Below, piece by piece: positions 9,655-19,185 of a stretch of DNA of 64,000 nt. Where the stretch lies: positions 101,468 to 165,467 of the forward strand of contig NZ_WIAQ01000004.1 in the NCBI RefSeq assembly GCF_009466385.1, in the 5' to 3' direction. Position 1 is the stretch's first letter. Every line of letters begins with the position of its first letter. The DNA is from Peribacillus tepidiphilus. Its GTDB lineage: Bacteria > Bacillota > Bacilli > Bacillales > DSM-1321. The notes under the pieces were generated by a model. That model searched no databases, was not told the DNA's origin, and was given only the letters and a program-made list of their open reading frames with translations. A program made the translations under genes and the position numbers.

Positions 9655-9680
9655 TTAAAAGAACCGCATATAAGCGGTCT
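9655..9680 (-). terminator. Terminator after sigG
   Basis: On the minus strand ACCGC-TTATAT-GCGGT, followed by TCTTTTAATTT, directly after the sigG stop codon. Confidence 0.65.
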
Positions 9681-9681
9681 G

Positions 9682-10461
9682 TTAATGTTGAATATTCTTA
9701 TTCATTTGTTTGATTGCGGCTTTTTCGAGTCTAGACACTTGCGCTTGGGATATTCCGATCTCATCAGCTACTTCCATTTGTGTCTTACCTTGGAAGAATC
9801 TTTTCCTAATAATGAGTTTTTCTCTTTCATTTAATCTTCGCATGCCCTCTTTTAGAGCAATTTCATCTATCCAGTGTGTATCTTTATTCTTTTCATCGCT
9901 CAGTTGATCCATTACATAGATCGGGTCTCCCCCATCATTATATATGGGTTCGAATAGTGAGACTGGATCCTGTATTGCATCAAGTGCAAACACGATTTCC
10001 TCATGTGAGACTTCGAGCACTTTTGCGATTTCTTCTGCTGTTGGCTCACGTGAAGTTTCACTCATCAGCTTTTCTTTAACCTGTAGCGCTTTGTAAGCAA
10101 TATCACGTAAAGACCTAGAAACCCGAATTGGATTGTTATCCCGTAAATATCTTCTAATTTCACCAATGATCATAGGTACAGCATACGTTGAGAATTTCAC
10201 ATTTTGACTTAGATCAAAATTATCTATTGATTTCATAAGACCGATACAGCCAACCTGAAACAGGTCATCCACAAATTCTCCCCTGTTGTTAAAACGTTGG
10301 ATGACGCTTAATACAAGTCTCAAATTTCCATTTACCAGCTTTTCGCGGGCTGAGATTTCTCCATTTTGCATTTCTGTAAATAATAATCTCATTTCCTCAT
10401 TTTTTAATACCGGTAATTTTGATGTATCCACACCGCAGATTTCTACTTTATTTCGAGACAA
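9682..10461 (-). CDS. sigG: RNA polymerase sigma-G, late forespore-specific
   Basis: Sigma-70-family factor that drives late forespore transcription after engulfment. The 259-residue protein is almost identical in pattern to B. subtilis SigG. It contains MSRNKVEICGVDTSKLPVLK at the N-terminus, region 2 (VDDLFQVGCIGLMKSIDNFD, KFSTYAVPMIIGEIRRYLRD), region 3, and the region 4 helix-turn-helix (MEVADEIGISQAQVSRLEK). The start is TTG at 10461, set 6-7 bases after GGAGGG. Longer upstream frames have no family match. A sigma-F-type promoter precedes it, so it has its own control besides read-through from sigE. Confidence 0.97.
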   Translation of the reverse strand: MSRNKVEICGVDTSKLPVLKNEEMRLLFTEMQNGEISAREKLVNGNLRLVLSVIQRFNNRGEFVDDLFQVGCIGLMKSIDNFDLSQNVKFSTYAVPMIIGEIRRYLRDNNPIRVSRSLRDIAYKALQVKEKLMSETSREPTAEEIAKVLEVSHEEIVFALDAIQDPVSLFEPIYNDGGDPIYVMDQLSDEKNKDTHWIDEIALKEGMRRLNEREKLIIRKRFFQGKTQMEVADEIGISQAQVSRLEKAAIKQMNKNIQH

Positions 10462-10497
10462 AATTTTTCCCTCCTTGCAGGGCTGCTGTACAAAATA

Positions 10498-10526
10498 CAG
10501 TATCTCCGCAGGAGGGAAAAATATGC
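10498..10526 (-). promoter_or_regulatory. Sigma-F-type promoter of sigG
   Basis: On the minus strand GCATA (10526-10522), 14 bases, then GGAGATACTG (10507-10498). This fits the forespore sigma-F pattern GYATA...GGnrAnAnT. In B. subtilis sigG is transcribed from a sigma-F promoter in the same position, so the assignment rests on motif and context together. Confidence 0.6.
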
Positions 10527-10600
10527 ACATCCTTCCATGGCATATAAACAGAATGAATCGCAAAATAGCGATGTTACAATCATTTTTCAGCAAAAATTTT

Positions 10601-11320
10601 TTACACCATTTTATTAAACTCTTTCCTTAGACGCTTAATGATTCTTTTTTCTAATCGTGAAATGTAGGATTGCGAAATTCCTAGCATATCTGCAACATCC
10701 TTTTGTGTTTTTTCTTCTCCTCCAAGTAAACCAAACCGTAGCTCCATGATTTGCTTTTCACGAACTGAGAGCTGGTGTAAAGCTTTTGTTAAGAGCTTTT
10801 TATCAACATTTGCTTCCAAGTCTTTCGTAATAATATCATCTTCTGTTCCCAACACATCTGATAGAAGCAGCTCATTTCCATCCCAATCAATATTTAACGG
10901 TTCATCAAAAGACACTTCAGAACGAATTTTATTATTTCTTCTTAAATACATTAGTATTTCGTTTTCTATGCATCTAGAGGCGTATGTAGCAAGCTTAATT
11001 TTTTTTTCAGGATTAAATGTATTAACTGCTTTAATAAGTCCAATAGTTCCAATGCTAATTAAATCTTCAATATTAATACCTGTATTTTCGAATTTACGTG
11101 CAATATATACGACGAGCCTAAGATTACGCTCAATTAACATGGTTCTAGCAGTTTCATCTCCACTAGGTAGCTTATTAATTAAGATTTCTTCTTCTTCTTT
11201 ACTTAATGGAGGTGGTAATGCTTCACTTCCACCTATATAGAAAACCTCATCAGCCTTTAAACCCAACTTAATAAGTAACTTATTCCAATAAAATGTTATC
11301 TTGAAAATAATTTTTTTCAT
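10601..11320 (-). CDS. sigE: RNA polymerase sigma-E precursor, early mother-cell factor
   Basis: Made as membrane-associated pro-sigma-E and activated by SpoIIGA cleavage. The 239-residue protein starts with an amphipathic pro-sequence ([20 protein letters not shown]), then [18 protein letters not shown], region 2 ([39 protein letters not shown]), and region 4 ([18 protein letters not shown]). The ATG at 11320 follows GGAGGAATATAC. It lies 67 bases after spoIIGA, forming the spoIIG operon. Confidence 0.97.
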   Translation of the reverse strand: MKKIIFKITFYWNKLLIKLGLKADEVFYIGGSEALPPPLSKEEEEILINKLPSGDETARTMLIERNLRLVVYIARKFENTGINIEDLISIGTIGLIKAVNTFNPEKKIKLATYASRCIENEILMYLRRNNKIRSEVSFDEPLNIDWDGNELLLSDVLGTEDDIITKDLEANVDKKLLTKALHQLSVREKQIMELRFGLLGGEEKTQKDVADMLGISQSYISRLEKRIIKRLRKEFNKMV

Positions 11321-11387
11321 GTATATTCCTCCTTCTAATTCTGTGAAAAATGAGTATAGTTTATTAAAAGCTTGCAATGTACAGCGA

Positions 11388-12302
11388 TTAAGATGCATTC
11401 GAATTAGGAATGGCTGTAAGCATTTGCGGATGAATAAGAGCTTCATAATGATGATCTGCCGACAATTGCTGCAAGGTTATGGAAACTAAAACTTTCTTAA
11501 CAGTAATTTGTTTATTTTCAGTTGTAATGATTACGTAGTCAGGTCTGAATGCAAGCAGCATCTCTTGGTCATGCCCAACAACTTTGTATGGCACGATTCG
11601 CATTCTGTCTGACCATTGAGATTCAATAATTTCCCCCGTCTTCAGCCAGGTCTCTTTGTTTACCACTACCTTTTTTATATCCTCAGGAAAATGAATGATG
11701 TTACTTGCAGACAGGACCATTACTGGTGTGCGGGTAAACGGCTCGTATAATTGGTTGCCGCTATCCACAAGTCCTTTGCATTCGATTTCAAAATCTTTTA
11801 TCTTTACCCTCACTTTGACAAGCTGGTCAAAGGAGATATTTGTCATTTCAATATTTTGAAAATTCCTCTTGGAAAAATGCCATCCAATCGGAAATCCGAT
11901 GATCACAAATAACCAGCTGATCGGATCCCCATAAGTTTTCAAACCATAAAACAAATTAGAATTCAATGAAATTTCACTTTGAAATAAAAAATGAACACCT
12001 AGTAAGATGCCACCTGATAAAAAGGTGACAAAATAAAAAAGCATTAGGGTTTTCATGTATGTACTCATACGTGTATATCCGAATACAATCCAGATCATGG
12101 CTGCAGAAAATAAAACTTTGATCAAAACATTATTAGCTACTGCATAAAAAGAACTGAACGACAATATGATGATAATGGAACCAACCAAACCACCAAGGAT
12201 CAATTTGTGTAGCTTGGGCCTAATTTTCATTAGAACAGATGTCCAATAAAGGAGCAGACAATCAAATAGCCAATTTAATAGCCAAATCAAATCTACATAC
12301 AA
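11388..12302 (-). CDS. spoIIGA: Sporulation sigma-E processing peptidase SpoIIGA
   Basis: Integral-membrane aspartic protease that cleaves pro-sigma-E in the mother cell after a signal (SpoIIR) from the forespore. It has 304 residues: five hydrophobic segments in the first 145 residues, then a cytoplasmic protease domain whose catalytic Asp is D180 in [12 protein letters not shown]. The protease acts as a dimer. Translation starts at TTG (12302), eight bases after GGAGG. The out-of-frame ATG overlapping this position is not the start. Confidence 0.95.
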   Translation of the reverse strand: MYVDLIWLLNWLFDCLLLYWTSVLMKIRPKLHKLILGGLVGSIIIILSFSSFYAVANNVLIKVLFSAAMIWIVFGYTRMSTYMKTLMLFYFVTFLSGGILLGVHFLFQSEISLNSNLFYGLKTYGDPISWLFVIIGFPIGWHFSKRNFQNIEMTNISFDQLVKVRVKIKDFEIECKGLVDSGNQLYEPFTRTPVMVLSASNIIHFPEDIKKVVVNKETWLKTGEIIESQWSDRMRIVPYKVVGHDQEMLLAFRPDYVIITTENKQITVKKVLVSITLQQLSADHHYEALIHPQMLTAIPNSNAS

Positions 12303-12369
12303 CCTATTGTCCTCCCTTATGGAATGATTCTTTACTTATTCACTTTATTGAAAGTATACATTACCTTCA

Positions 12370-12435
12370 CGATAAAAAGGTGTCACTATTTGTATGGCAA
12401 AAAAGAGATTTTTTTAGTGATTTTGTCGAACGAAG
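12370..12435 (-). promoter_or_regulatory. Spo0A-controlled promoter region of the spoIIG operon
   Basis: On the minus strand TTCGACAAAA (about 12431-12422) contains the Spo0A box (complement of TGTCGAA). It is at the place of the box that overlaps the -35 region of B. subtilis spoIIG. A TACAAA-like -10 follows more than 20 bases downstream (near 12396), which fits the long spacer of that promoter. I see one clear box only; further boxes would be weaker. Confidence 0.5.
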
Positions 12436-12532
12436 TCTACATACCTTTATATGAAGATTTAGAAAATTTTATGTAAAACTTACTCGTTACTGTAAATTTT
12501 TGTATAAAAATAGTCTCTTTTAATTATTTTAT

Positions 12533-12569
12533 GGAAAAAAAAATCTCAAGAGCTCTACTCCTGAGATTT
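12533..12569 (-). terminator. Terminator after ftsZ
   Basis: On the minus strand AAATCTCA...TGAGATTT with inner GAG/CTC pairs, followed by a run of T (12543-12533). It lies 12 bases after the ftsZ stop and closes the dcw transcript before spoIIGA. Confidence 0.8.
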
Positions 12570-12581
12570 TTGGTGAAAATT

Positions 12582-13715
12582 TTATCTTCTTCTATTTCTG
12601 TTACGAAGGAATGTCGGAATATCTAGAGTATCATCTGCTAAGCTTGTAGCTCTAGTAGACTCTACAGGCTCTTCTCTTCTCACTTCACGTTTTACGGAAC
12701 TTACGGACTGAACTGGCCTTTGTTGACCAAAAGTCGGTCGTGTTTGACGAGGTTGAATTTCAGCTTCATTGAAGCCAGTAGCAATAACCGTAACGATAAT
12801 TTCGTCCTTAAGACTTTCGTTAATAACCGATCCGAATATCATATTTACATCTTGATCTGAAGCAGAAGCTACGATATCTGCCGCTTCTTGTACCTCAAAC
12901 AAGCTTAAGTTTGTTCCTCCAGTAATGTTCATTAATACGCCTTGAGCACCATCGATTGAAGTTTCGAGCAATGGACTGGAAATCGCTTTTTTGGCAGCCT
13001 CAGCTGCACGGTTTTCACCTGAAGAAACACCAATTCCCATTAAAGCAGATCCTTTGTTAGACATAATGGTTTTGACATCTGCAAAATCCAAATTGATTAA
13101 TCCAGGTACTGCGATTAAATCTGAAATACCTTGAACACCTTGACGTAATACATTATCCGCTTCACGGAATGCTTCAAGCATTGGTGTGTTTTTATCTACT
13201 ATTTCTAGCAATCTATCATTAGGAATAACGATTAACGTGTCAACTGCCTCTTTCATGGCTGAAATTCCGTTTTGAGCTTGGGTTGCACGCTTACGACCCT
13301 CAAATGTAAACGGACGCGTAACCACGCCAACAGTAAGTGCACCAAGATCTCTTGCAATTTGCGCTATAACAGGGGCAGCACCTGTACCTGTTCCACCACC
13401 CATTCCGGCAGTAACAAATACCATGTCTGCACCTCTTAGTGCTTCTTCGATTTGTTCCTTACTTTCTTCGGCAGCTTTTTTTCCAACCTCAGGATTCGCA
13501 CCAGCTCCTAAACCTCTTGTCAGTTTTCCGCCGATTTGCATCTTTACTTCAGCTTTTGACAAATTTAGAGCCTGTGCATCTGTATTAACAGCAATAAATT
13601 CAACACCTTGAACTCCATGCTCAATCATTCGGTTTACGGCATTATTTCCACCGCCACCAACACCAATTACTTTAATAGTTGCCAATTGATCTAAATTAGA
13701 ATCGAACTCTAACAT
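12582..13715 (-). CDS. ftsZ: Cell-division GTPase FtsZ
   Basis: Tubulin-like GTPase that forms the Z ring. It has 377 residues from the ATG at 13715 (GGAGGATTATC upstream). The tubulin signature GGGTGTG is at residues 106-112. The N-terminal glycine-rich loop [13 protein letters not shown], the variable linker (about 317-360), and the conserved C-terminal peptide [16 protein letters not shown], which binds FtsA and SepF, are all present. It follows ftsA by 39 bases. Confidence 0.98.
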   Translation of the reverse strand: MLEFDSNLDQLATIKVIGVGGGGNNAVNRMIEHGVQGVEFIAVNTDAQALNLSKAEVKMQIGGKLTRGLGAGANPEVGKKAAEESKEQIEEALRGADMVFVTAGMGGGTGTGAAPVIAQIARDLGALTVGVVTRPFTFEGRKRATQAQNGISAMKEAVDTLIVIPNDRLLEIVDKNTPMLEAFREADNVLRQGVQGISDLIAVPGLINLDFADVKTIMSNKGSALMGIGVSSGENRAAEAAKKAISSPLLETSIDGAQGVLMNITGGTNLSLFEVQEAADIVASASDQDVNMIFGSVINESLKDEIIVTVIATGFNEAEIQPRQTRPTFGQQRPVQSVSSVKREVRREEPVESTRATSLADDTLDIPTFLRNRNRRR

Positions 13716-13754
13716 GATAATCCTCCTAGTTTCACATAATCCCAATTAGGCTGT

Positions 13755-15050
13755 TTATTCAAAGAAATACCCGAGTATTTTTTTGAATTTCCCTTTTTCA
13801 CCCGGTTTTTTCTCAACTCTTTCCCTGCTTTGTGACTGTTCATGTGGCTTCATGCTTTTCTTTTCAGGTTTTTCAGAAACGGATACAGCTACAGGAGAAT
13901 TGTTAAGTGAACTTCCTTGAAAACGTGCTTTTTTACAAGCGTGTTTTATTAATCCGACAGCTGTAGTATATTGCGGCTCTCTTACTCCGATATAATTTGG
14001 CTCAGCTGTCCGAACCCGATTTTGGAAAATACATTGTGATAGTTCTAGAACACCCGGCATTTTAACAACTCCTCCGGTTAGAACAAAACCACCTGGAACA
14101 TCCTGGTAACCATGTCGTTTAATTTCATCTTGAATCATCTCGAAGACTTCAGTTAAACGAGCTTCAATTATTTCAGCAATCATCAACTGATTGCAGGACT
14201 GCATTTGATCACTACCAATAATCGGAATATTGAACACTTCATCTTCCGAAGCTTCGTCATAGAAGGCATGTCCGTGTTTTATTTTGATCCGTTCCGCATC
14301 TTCCATGGTAGTACGCAGAACAATCGAAAGATCTTTTGTAATGGTTTCTCCTCCAATTGGAATGACGCTTGAAAATTTCATATGTCCGCCTTCAAATAGA
14401 GCAACTGTTGTCGAGCCCCCGCCAATATCAACAAGAGCTACACCTAGTTCTTTTTCATCTTTTGATAAGACTAGGGAGCCGGCTGCCATTGGCTGTAGCG
14501 CAATTTCTGAAATCTCAAGTCCAGCCCGTTCTACACATCGAAGTGTGTTATGTAACATTGTTTTTAATCCAGTGATCAAAATCCCTTTCATCTCTAATCG
14601 GACGCCAATCATTCCACGTGGATCATTGATTTCATCAAGCTCATCCACTTTATAATGGATCGGTATGACATCAATAATTTCTCGGTCGGACGGAATGGTC
14701 ATTAATTCTGCAGCTTCCCGGACTCTAGCAACATCCTGTTCTGTTATTTCTTTATTTTCACTTGAAACCGCAACAACTCCATGACAGGGTTGAAGCATGA
14801 TATGATTCCCACTGATCCCCACCACAACCCGTTTAATTTCCATGCCAATCATTCTTTCGGCCTGCTCTACAGCTTTCTGGATTGAGTGTACGGTTTCGTC
14901 TATGTCAACGATAGATCCTTTTCTTAAGCCTTCTGATTTTACATTCCCGACGCCAAGAATGTTCAGGGAATCATTGACCATTTCCCCAATAATTACCTTT
15001 ACACTGGATGTACCGATGTCAAGACTTACGTAGATTTCATTGCTGTTCAT
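13755..15050 (-). CDS. ftsA: Cell-division actin-like protein FtsA
   Basis: ATP-binding actin homologue that tethers FtsZ to the membrane. The 431-residue protein shows the phosphate-1 motif VSLDIGTSSVKVIIG at the N-terminus, the phosphate-2 VALVDIGGGSTTVALF, and the adenosine motif GGFVLTGGVVKMPG. After a basic linker, the C-terminal amphipathic membrane helix is GKFKKILGYFFE. Start ATG 15050 has GGAGGTGCCATGGG upstream. The preceding 185-bp gap (15096-15280) is AT-rich and may hold separate ftsAZ promoters, which I cannot assign. Confidence 0.97.
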   Translation of the reverse strand: MNSNEIYVSLDIGTSSVKVIIGEMVNDSLNILGVGNVKSEGLRKGSIVDIDETVHSIQKAVEQAERMIGMEIKRVVVGISGNHIMLQPCHGVVAVSSENKEITEQDVARVREAAELMTIPSDREIIDVIPIHYKVDELDEINDPRGMIGVRLEMKGILITGLKTMLHNTLRCVERAGLEISEIALQPMAAGSLVLSKDEKELGVALVDIGGGSTTVALFEGGHMKFSSVIPIGGETITKDLSIVLRTTMEDAERIKIKHGHAFYDEASEDEVFNIPIIGSDQMQSCNQLMIAEIIEARLTEVFEMIQDEIKRHGYQDVPGGFVLTGGVVKMPGVLELSQCIFQNRVRTAEPNYIGVREPQYTTAVGLIKHACKKARFQGSSLNNSPVAVSVSEKPEKKSMKPHEQSQSRERVEKKPGEKGKFKKILGYFFE

Positions 15051-15280
15051 CCCATGGCACCTCCTCAAAAAATAAATAATATGTAAGAACAACAATATAA
15101 TTATTAAAATAATTCTTTTTTTATAGAATAGTATATTTGTTCACAAAATACTATAGAAACTCTATTCGTCACAGGCTTTTTTTTCCCCTTTAAAATTACG
15201 GGAATTTTTTTAAAAAACAAAGGAATTTTCTTATTATGCTATTTTTCGAAATGCAGCGATCCTAACATATTTTACTAGAA

Positions 15281-15634
15281 TTAGACAGATTTCTTCGAAT
15301 CAGACCATTTTATCAATAAAATTCTTCTAATGACGGCTATATTTTGGAACAATCTTACTCCAAAAGCAAATACCGCTGCTAAATACAAGTCTACACCAAG
15401 ATGCACACCTAGAAAAGCTAAACTTGCTGCTAAAATGATGTTAAAAAAGAATCCAGATACAAATACCTTTTCATCATATAAATTTTGCAAATGGGCCCTG
15501 ATCCCACCAAATAACGTATCCAGAGCAGCTAATACAGCAATGGATAAGTAATTAGAATATTCAGAGGGAATTTTCAAATCGGTCAACAAACCGAGGACAA
15601 TTCCTACCATGAGTCCGAAAAACGGAAGCCACAT
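15281..15634 (-). CDS. sbp: Small basic membrane protein Sbp (DUF1290)
   Basis: 117-residue membrane protein with three hydrophobic segments (about 2-18, 28-42, 58-98) and a basic C-terminus (RRILLIKWSDSKK). It belongs to the small basic protein family always found between the DUF881 genes and ftsA in Bacillus. The function is not established. It starts at the last base before the ylxX stop, so the two are probably co-translated. Confidence 0.9.
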   Translation of the reverse strand: MWLPFFGLMVGIVLGLLTDLKIPSEYSNYLSIAVLAALDTLFGGIRAHLQNLYDEKVFVSGFFFNIILAASLAFLGVHLGVDLYLAAVFAFGVRLFQNIAVIRRILLIKWSDSKKSV

Positions 15635-16357
15635 TTATAAATCCCCTCCGTTCTCTCCATCAATAGGCTCCAAATGTTTTATTCGAATGACACTTCCATA
15701 TGGCTCTAATGTAATTTCTTGACTTACAACCGATACATGAACCTTTAAATTTTCGATAAAAAAATCTTCAATGATCTGGGAAGCTTTTAATCGATCACGT
15801 AATTTGTTGGCATCTTCCGCAATTACCTTAATTTCTATCGGAAATTGTGTTAATGGGAAACCATCCATTTTAGTGATACCGTTTATATCTCTTATTACGG
15901 TTGTATGAATCATTCTTTGTCCATTTATCGAGACATGAAGTGCCCCGTACATATTCAATTCATTCAACAATCTTTTTAATAGCTCTGGAGATATCTCTGA
16001 GTCAACCTCTTGCCTTATCAATTCTTCTTCGAGAGGCTCAATCTTAACAATAACACCTGGTCCTTTAATGGCTATAAGTCCTGCCTCTTTTTTTAGTTCA
16101 TGTAAAGTCTGCCGAAGTACTTGTTCCTTGCTTTGCTTTTTTTCCGTTTCATAGCTTGCTAGCTTTTGATCAAGGTTCCTTGCTTCTTTTATTAAATTGG
16201 CTTGTAGCTTTTGCTCTTTCAGTAAATCCGCTCTTAGCTCCCAAACATCTCTCGTATCTCGAATTTTTGGTTCATTTATACTCTGAAATTGTATGGCAAT
16301 CATAAATCCAATAATGATTGTCACAACCGTAAACTCAAGCCTGTTCCTTTTTGTCAC
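15635..16357 (-). CDS. ylxX: DUF881 family protein YlxX
   Basis: 240 residues with an N-terminal membrane anchor (about 9-25), a coiled coil (about 38-95), and a C-terminal DUF881 domain (PGVIVKIEP, LLNELNMYGALHVSINGQRM, ITKMDGFPLTQFPIEIKVIA). The protein probably faces outside the membrane. It is a paralogue of ylxW just upstream. A role in the division complex is inferred only from gene order. Confidence 0.9.
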   Translation of the reverse strand: MTKRNRLEFTVVTIIIGFMIAIQFQSINEPKIRDTRDVWELRADLLKEQKLQANLIKEARNLDQKLASYETEKKQSKEQVLRQTLHELKKEAGLIAIKGPGVIVKIEPLEEELIRQEVDSEISPELLKRLLNELNMYGALHVSINGQRMIHTTVIRDINGITKMDGFPLTQFPIEIKVIAEDANKLRDRLKASQIIEDFFIENLKVHVSVVSQEITLEPYGSVIRIKHLEPIDGENGGDL

Positions 16358-16393
16358 TACATTACACCAATCTTTCTAAAACCCTATTAATTT

Positions 16394-17086
16394 TTAACTA
16401 CCCAATATTGGATCTAAAATAATTTCATCCTTTTTTTCTAAGGTAAATAGGATATTTTCATTCACAAGCTGGTCCTTTACTCCACCTGTGATATTAAGGG
16501 CTGATTCGAGTACATTCGGATCGCCTATAGCAGTTATGACAAAAGGAGCTGGCTGTTGATTACCGTCTACATTAATGACAGGACCGTTACAAACGATATA
16601 AGAGTTGTGCTTAAGTCGCTGGCCATTGATCGCAATGGCAGTAGCTCCTGAAATATAAAGCTCGTTGATTACTTTAAAAATATGGTGTTCATGAACGATA
16701 TAATTGTTCACATTTTCTTCTGCGGCGTCATATTCTCCATCTGCCAGTGTCACCTCTACCCCTTTTCCTTTCACCTTTACTTTCCCGAGAAATAATCTGT
16801 ATTTTTCTGTATCTTCAACGAGATTAAAAAAAACTTGTTCTTCTTGTGCTAGTTCTTTCTCAATGTTTGTAATCTTTTCCTGCTTTTCAAGAATTTCCTG
16901 TTGGAGTTTTCTGTTCTTTTCTTCTTGCTCAATCAACTGTTTTCTAAGCTGATATTCTTTTTCCCAGCTATTTTTATTAATATCAGCAGTACTTTCGTTG
17001 TTCGTAATGTTATAAGAAAAAGCAATCATAAAACCTAATACGAGCAAAACTAGAGAAAGGACGACATGTTTACCCATCACTTTCAT
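16394..17086 (-). CDS. ylxW: DUF881 family protein YlxW
   Basis: 230 residues with the same plan as YlxX: N-terminal membrane anchor (about 8-26), long coiled coil (about 42-92), DUF881 domain (GKGVEVTLADGEYD, NELYISGATAIAINGQRLKH, PFVITAIGDPNVLESALN). The two proteins could form a heteromer. The start overlaps the 3' end of divIB by 17 bases. Confidence 0.9.
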   Translation of the reverse strand: MKVMGKHVVLSLVLLVLGFMIAFSYNITNNESTADINKNSWEKEYQLRKQLIEQEEKNRKLQQEILEKQEKITNIEKELAQEEQVFFNLVEDTEKYRLFLGKVKVKGKGVEVTLADGEYDAAEENVNNYIVHEHHIFKVINELYISGATAIAINGQRLKHNSYIVCNGPVINVDGNQQPAPFVITAIGDPNVLESALNITGGVKDQLVNENILFTLEKKDEIILDPILGS

Positions 17087-17879
17087 GATCTGTATCTTTT
17101 CTCCCTTTCTCTTCTGTCTTTTGCTCCTCTGTGTCGTATGCTCTGAAATATGATCCTACTTCTAGGTCAATAACTCCTTTTATTTTCGGGTCAAGTTGAC
17201 TGACGATAGAAGGATAATGGATCAGCTTTTGAGATAATGTTCTAGAAGAAGCACTCACTTCAAAGCCATCATTCATAAAAATTTGGACATGATAGGGATC
17301 CGTTGTTTTAGGTTTATGATGTACTTCTGAAATGGAATTGTTTATCTCTGCAGGAAGTTGTTCAAGTTCTTCAATTAATTGTTTCAAGGCAGGCCCTTTT
17401 GAAAAACCGAATAGAACCGGTGCGTTTACAGGAATTTCACCGTCCTTTAATGGAGGTAGTATTTCACTGTTGGATAAAATAGGGAAGAATTTCGATTCCT
17501 TAGATAAATAGGCAATCCTATCATATTCTTTAATGGTGATGATCACCTTATTAGGAAACCGCACCGAAACATTCGCATCTTGGATTTCACGTTGTTTTTC
17601 TAGAGTGCGTATGATTTCTTCACGGTCAATTTTCCAAATACTTTCATCTTTCTTTATTTGTGCATAAGATAAAACTTTTTCAGATGTTATGTATTTATTC
17701 CCTTTTACTAAGATGCTTCGGACGTGACTTATTGGAGAAAGAAAATAAAGAACACAGATGAGTAATAGGAAAAAGAATGACAGTAAAAAAATCAGTCGTC
17801 TATTTGTTTTTTTCTTCCTCATTTGTTTGAGCTTTGGAATGCGCTCTTCAATCGATATAACTTTTTTTTGCTCCACCAT
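17070..17879 (-). CDS. divIB: Cell-division protein DivIB (FtsQ)
   Basis: Bitopic divisome protein that forms a complex with FtsL and DivIC and helps to activate PBP2B. It has 269 residues: a cytoplasmic basic tail, a membrane segment at about 28-48, a POTRA domain beginning ISHVRSILVKGNKYITSEKV, then the beta domain (VSVRFPNKVIITIKEYDRIAYL) and a charged C-terminal tail. The usual Bacillus order murB-divIB-ylxW is kept, but with an unusually long 335-base gap after murB. Confidence 0.94.
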   Translation of the reverse strand: MVEQKKVISIEERIPKLKQMRKKKTNRRLIFLLSFFFLLLICVLYFLSPISHVRSILVKGNKYITSEKVLSYAQIKKDESIWKIDREEIIRTLEKQREIQDANVSVRFPNKVIITIKEYDRIAYLSKESKFFPILSNSEILPPLKDGEIPVNAPVLFGFSKGPALKQLIEELEQLPAEINNSISEVHHKPKTTDPYHVQIFMNDGFEVSASSRTLSQKLIHYPSIVSQLDPKIKGVIDLEVGSYFRAYDTEEQKTEEKGRKDTDHESDG

Positions 17880-18214
17880 GTCACCTCTTTACTTCCCTGC
17901 ACAATAAGCTTGTCCTAAAAATAAGGTTCTTGTAATTGCCTTTATTGCAAAACTTGCTATGGATGGACTAGTATGACTAAAGCTAGTCCATCCAACCTCA
18001 ATGACTCTAGAAAACGCTCAAATTTCTCAATGAAAAGCGTTTTTCAATGAGCCTGAATAGGTGTTACATTTTTTTATCTACAACACAAAAAAATGATTTT
18101 TATCTTATGAAAAACGAACATTCAATGTATGAAATGGTGATTTCTAGGCTTTTATTATACCATATTGTTACAATATCAATATGTGTATAATTAAAAAGTA
18201 ACAGAGATTTTCAT
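17880..18214. other. murB-divIB intergenic region with a long perfect stem
   Basis: 335 bases without a gene. GGATGGACTAG (17961-17971) pairs perfectly with CTAGTCCATCC (17983-17993) around an 11-base loop, without a T-run on either strand. A weaker inverted repeat lies near 18017-18050 (AAACGCTC...AAAGCGTTTTT). The part from 18150 on is AT-rich and could hold a promoter for divIB. I see no open reading frame with a ribosome site. Confidence 0.4.
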
Positions 18215-19123
18215 TTATTTTCTTCCAATTATTTCAACCTCTGTCTCCATTTTGACGCCATACTTTTCTAAAATGACATCTTTTACATGTTGAATTAAAG
18301 CAAGGACGTCTTCAGATGTTGCATTCCCTGCATTGACAATAAAATTCCCGTGCATTTCAGAAATTTTGGCGCCGCCTATACGATGTCCTTTTAGGCCTGC
18401 TTCCTGAATTAATCTCCCAGCATATTGTGGCAATGGATTTCGGAAAATACTACCTGCACAAGGATAGTTGTAAGGCTGTGTTTCTTTACGGTAATTTTTA
18501 TTTTCCTGGATTTTCGCAACAATCTCCTCTCGATTTCCTTTCTCAAGCTTAAAGACTGCTTCAATTACAATACCAGGCCGCTTTTTTTGTAACACTGAAG
18601 TGCGATAGGAGAATTCCATTTCTTCGTTTGAAAGCCATTCAAAAGTTCCGTCTTCAAACAGAATATGAGCTTTTACAAGGATTTTTGAAATATCAGAGCC
18701 ATGGGCACCTGCGTTCATATATACCGCACCACCTACCGAACCAGGAATGCCTCCAGCAAACTCCATACCTGACAATCCTTTTCTACTAATTTGTGTTGCC
18801 AAGCTTACTAATGAATAGCCTCCGCCAACCTTTATCACATCATCATCTATTTCTAAATGATCTATGCCGGCACCAAGCTTGATGACAACTCCTTCAATTC
18901 CCTTATCTGAGACAAGAAGATTGGAACCTCTACCTATTGCTCGCCATTTCAAATTATACTTTCTAATAATCTTCATTGTTTTTTCTAGGTTTTCAATAGA
19001 AGAGGGCTCAACAAATAAATCTGCCGGTCCCCCAATTTTTATCGTTGTATGATTAGCAAGCGGTTCTTGTTCCAATACTTTTCCTACTTGCAAGTCCATT
19101 AATTCTTTCATTACTTCCTTCAT
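18215..19123 (-). CDS. murB: UDP-N-acetylenolpyruvoylglucosamine reductase
   Basis: FAD enzyme that reduces the enolpyruvyl group to form UDP-MurNAc, the second step of peptidoglycan precursor synthesis. It has 302 residues, the type II form. FAD-binding residues are in [12 protein letters not shown] and GRGSNLLV. The active-site region is YRTSVLQKK, the catalytic serine is in CAGSIFRNP, and the C-terminal glutamate is in [11 protein letters not shown]. It follows murG by about 60 bases. Confidence 0.96.
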   Translation of the reverse strand: MKEVMKELMDLQVGKVLEQEPLANHTTIKIGGPADLFVEPSSIENLEKTMKIIRKYNLKWRAIGRGSNLLVSDKGIEGVVIKLGAGIDHLEIDDDVIKVGGGYSLVSLATQISRKGLSGMEFAGGIPGSVGGAVYMNAGAHGSDISKILVKAHILFEDGTFEWLSNEEMEFSYRTSVLQKKRPGIVIEAVFKLEKGNREEIVAKIQENKNYRKETQPYNYPCAGSIFRNPLPQYAGRLIQEAGLKGHRIGGAKISEMHGNFIVNAGNATSEDVLALIQHVKDVILEKYGVKMETEVEIIGRK

Positions 19124-19185
19124 ACATAACCCTCCATATCCATCACAAGAGATCGGTTACTGACATACTATGTGAAAAATGTAAA

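Noticed and set aside
12239..12454. Plus-strand frame of 71 codons upstream of spoIIGA
   Set aside because: It covers the Spo0A-box promoter region and overlaps spoIIGA antisense, with no ribosome site.
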